Source of the DNA: UBA1672 sp964352665
GTDB taxonomy: Bacteria; Pseudomonadota; Alphaproteobacteria; Micavibrionales; Micavibrionaceae
Direction: 5' to 3'
Assembly (NCBI GenBank): GCA_964352665.1
Contig: CAYGSJ010000005.1
Span: 1-64,000 of the forward strand
Length of the DNA stretch: 64,000 nucleotides
Shown: piece by piece, positions 62,705 through 64,000 of the stretch
Layout: each line of letters opens with the position of its first letter
Position numbering within the stretch: the first letter of the stretch is position 1
Made by a program: the position numbers and the translations under genes
The notes under the pieces: generated by a model
Database searches by the model: none
What the model was told of the DNA's origin: nothing
Seen by the model: only the letters and a program-made list of their open reading frames with translations

Positions 62705-63322
62705 ATGCCATATCGTGTCATCGCTTTCATGTTTATCGCCGTTCTACTGGTTGCATTTCCGGTTATTTCAAAAGCACAAGACTCAGCAGCTCCAAAACAG
62801 GAGGAGCAAACAGAGGACGACCCTGCGCGCGCAAAATCCAAAGCTTTACAGGATAAAATGACCAGCCTTATGAGAACATTATCTCAGGAAGAGGCCAACC
62901 ATTTCATCGTCATGTACACCAATTACAATGTGTACAGTATGGTAAAAGCAGTTGAAAACGATGTTGGGAATGCTATTGGCGGCTGCGGCGAAAATAATCC
63001 GGGCATGAAGGAAGATCTTGAAAAAAGATTCGAGGGATGGCAAAAATCTGTTGGAAGTTCCCTGAAAGAGGCCGATGCAAACATTAAGAATCTTGCTCTT
63101 GCACAAACATATCTTCCACAAGCGGAAATACAGGAATTCTTCGCCATGATTGATGAGGTGCGTTCCTACAATTCATCGCGCTTTGAAACAACACCGGTTA
63201 CAACACCGGAGGCCTGTGAGTTTATGCTCAGTAAAATGGATGAAACAGAGCAAAGTATGCAGCAGCTTCTACAAGTTGCTCTTGCCAGCTATCCGAATGT
63301 TTTGAGAAAAACACAGAAATAA
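62705..63322 (+). CDS. Exported helical protein of unknown function
   Basis: A 205-residue protein with a signal peptide (about 1-24, ending VISKA). The mature chain is acidic and helical, with a conserved-looking block SLMRTLSQEEANHFIVMYTNYNVYSM and three cysteines (GGCGEN, EACEFML). No family is recognised. It is flanked by a terminator upstream and the structured region downstream. Confidence 0.65.
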   Translation: MPYRVIAFMFIAVLLVAFPVISKAQDSAAPKQEEQTEDDPARAKSKALQDKMTSLMRTLSQEEANHFIVMYTNYNVYSMVKAVENDVGNAIGGCGENNPGMKEDLEKRFEGWQKSVGSSLKEADANIKNLALAQTYLPQAEIQEFFAMIDEVRSYNSSRFETTPVTTPEACEFMLSKMDETEQSMQQLLQVALASYPNVLRKTQK

Positions 63323-63342
63323 AGACGAATTTGTCACGACGG

Positions 63343-63530
63343 TGCCGAAAAGGTGTATGTCGTCCTGATATTCAACAAATTCGGCAGCTCCTAACAACAC
63401 GTACACCCTGAACAGAGTAGGTTGGCAGTACTATTCGATAATATTGCTAACCATGTAGAACGCGATCTAACGCTTGAGCAAGGATAAAAAAACGGTCAAA
63501 AATGCTTGTCAGGAGCAGATTTGAGCGTTA
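63343..63530 (+). ncRNA. Candidate structured RNA (pseudoknot plus long hairpin)
   Basis: No credible ORF covers this stretch, but it holds several long complementary pairs. TGCCGAA (63343-63349) pairs with TTCGGCA (63380-63386). GGTGTATGT (63352-63360) pairs with ACGTACACC (63399-63407, one G-U), interleaved with the first as in an H-type pseudoknot. Bases 63420-63434 pair with 63438-63452 in a 15-position stem with one mismatch and a TCG loop. TAACGCT (63468-63474) pairs with AGCGTTA (63524-63530). It matches no RNA family I know; it could also be the end of a mobile element. The remaining bases to 63812 show nothing further. Confidence 0.4.
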
Positions 63531-63812
63531 TCGCCGAGAATTCACAAAATCAAAAACAACAAATGCCTATCCGACTTATTTTGATGACCTCAAAAAAGCC
63601 TGAAAATTTATTTTTTTACAATAAGATAGCTTTAAGTCGATATATGAAAATTAAATTTGAAAAAAACAGCATAATGTGGCAGAATATGTGTAACTTCTGA
63701 AAAGAGCGACAGATACGCATAAGTAATTTTAATAAAAAAAACAGGCGTTTCTAGTTGTCGGAAGAAAATAAAAAGCGGTGGGCTTGAATACTACAAACAG
63801 GGTGATTAAAAA

Positions 63813-64000
63813 ATGGCGGATACCTTCACGGAAGAGCAAATTAACGCAGCAAACCTTCAGTTCCAGGAACTTATGGTCGCGGTTGGTATAGAAGTACCAA
63901 GAAATTATTCATTCAATCCCTTATATATGGATATGGTCGCGACAAGATTAAGCCAGCTTGATAGCGAAATCATGAGCAACGTGCCAGCAGGGCCGGGAGA
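63813..64000 (+). CDS. Unknown gene, 5' part (cut by window end)
   Basis: An open frame of 62 codons runs off the window. GGGTGA lies eight bases before the ATG. The visible part is soluble and helical (FTEEQINAANLQFQELMVAV) and is not recognised. Confidence 0.6.
   Translation, partial: MADTFTEEQINAANLQFQELMVAVGIEVPRNYSFNPLYMDMVATRLSQLDSEIMSNVPAGPG

Noticed and set aside
63420..63452. Hairpin as an integron attC site
   Set aside because: The arms do not carry the RYYYAAC/GTTRRRY core sites in the correct order and no integrase is in the window.
63506..63700. 64-codon ORF
   Set aside because: TTG start, no ribosome-binding site, low-complexity AT-rich content, and it overlaps an arm of the structured region.
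1..64000. CRISPR array, complete insertion sequence or prophage
   Set aside because: I saw no regularly spaced repeats, no cas genes, no intact transposase and no phage structural cluster; the fibre-like motif at 6036-7532 is within a prepilin protein, not a phage module.

Overview
The window is a mostly chromosomal, core-gene stretch of an alphaproteobacterium with fairly low GC (my impression is low-to-mid 40s percent; not computed). This is supported by the xseA, putA, tadA/rluB/rsmD, large 1607-residue NAD-glutamate dehydrogenase, ubiA/rsmE, RNase E with an acidic insertion, IalB-type protein, and a ctaC-ctaD-ctaB-small ORF-ctaG-ctaE-DUF983-SURF1 cytochrome oxidase cluster of alphaproteobacterial layout. 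The lineage within the class cannot be fixed from the sequence; a Micavibrio-like or other rhodospirillalean relative is only a guess.

Positions 1-13.4 kb look accessory. The 3' end of a tRNA-Gln is followed by a Sel1-repeat membrane protein, a TPR-methyltransferase, a polytopic membrane protein, a secreted HExxH protein, a prepilin-like fibre protein, decayed chemoreceptor fragments, a large RTX metalloprotease and a secreted esterase. The region contains duplication scars: a copy of the 5' end of the 3596-4696 gene joined to a chemoreceptor tail (7641-7942), and a second copy of that tail on the far side of the RTX protease gene (11885-11941).

13.4-17.7 kb holds two TerD-family genes around a Ca2+/Na+ exchanger gene, plus two poorly characterised genes. 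From 17.7 to 47.7 kb come housekeeping and metabolic genes: xseA, putA, purD, tadA, rluB, rsmD, uppP, two YceI genes (one fused to cytochrome b561), a glutathione transferase, an epimerase, a LysE/Lrp divergent pair, a PAS histidine kinase, a redoxin/DsbD pair, acetoacetyl-CoA synthetase, an SpoU methyltransferase, a putatively iron-regulated outer-membrane protein, glutathione reductase, NAD-GDH, ubiA and rsmE. PutA and NAD-GDH together would take proline to glutamate to 2-oxoglutarate.

47.9-55.0 kb is the aa3-type cytochrome c oxidase and assembly cluster, including a 39-codon membrane ORF overlapping the end of ctaB. 55-60 kb holds an IalB-type protein, an M23 endopeptidase and rne with a foldable leader. 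The last 4 kb contains an aminotransferase with a downstream pilin-like gene, a small secreted protein, an intergenic stretch with strong RNA-folding potential (63343-63530), and the start of an unknown gene cut by the window end. A recurring feature is leaderless-type promoters, with a -10 box 6-9 nt before the ATG, and divergent gene pairs whose two start codons share one CATG.
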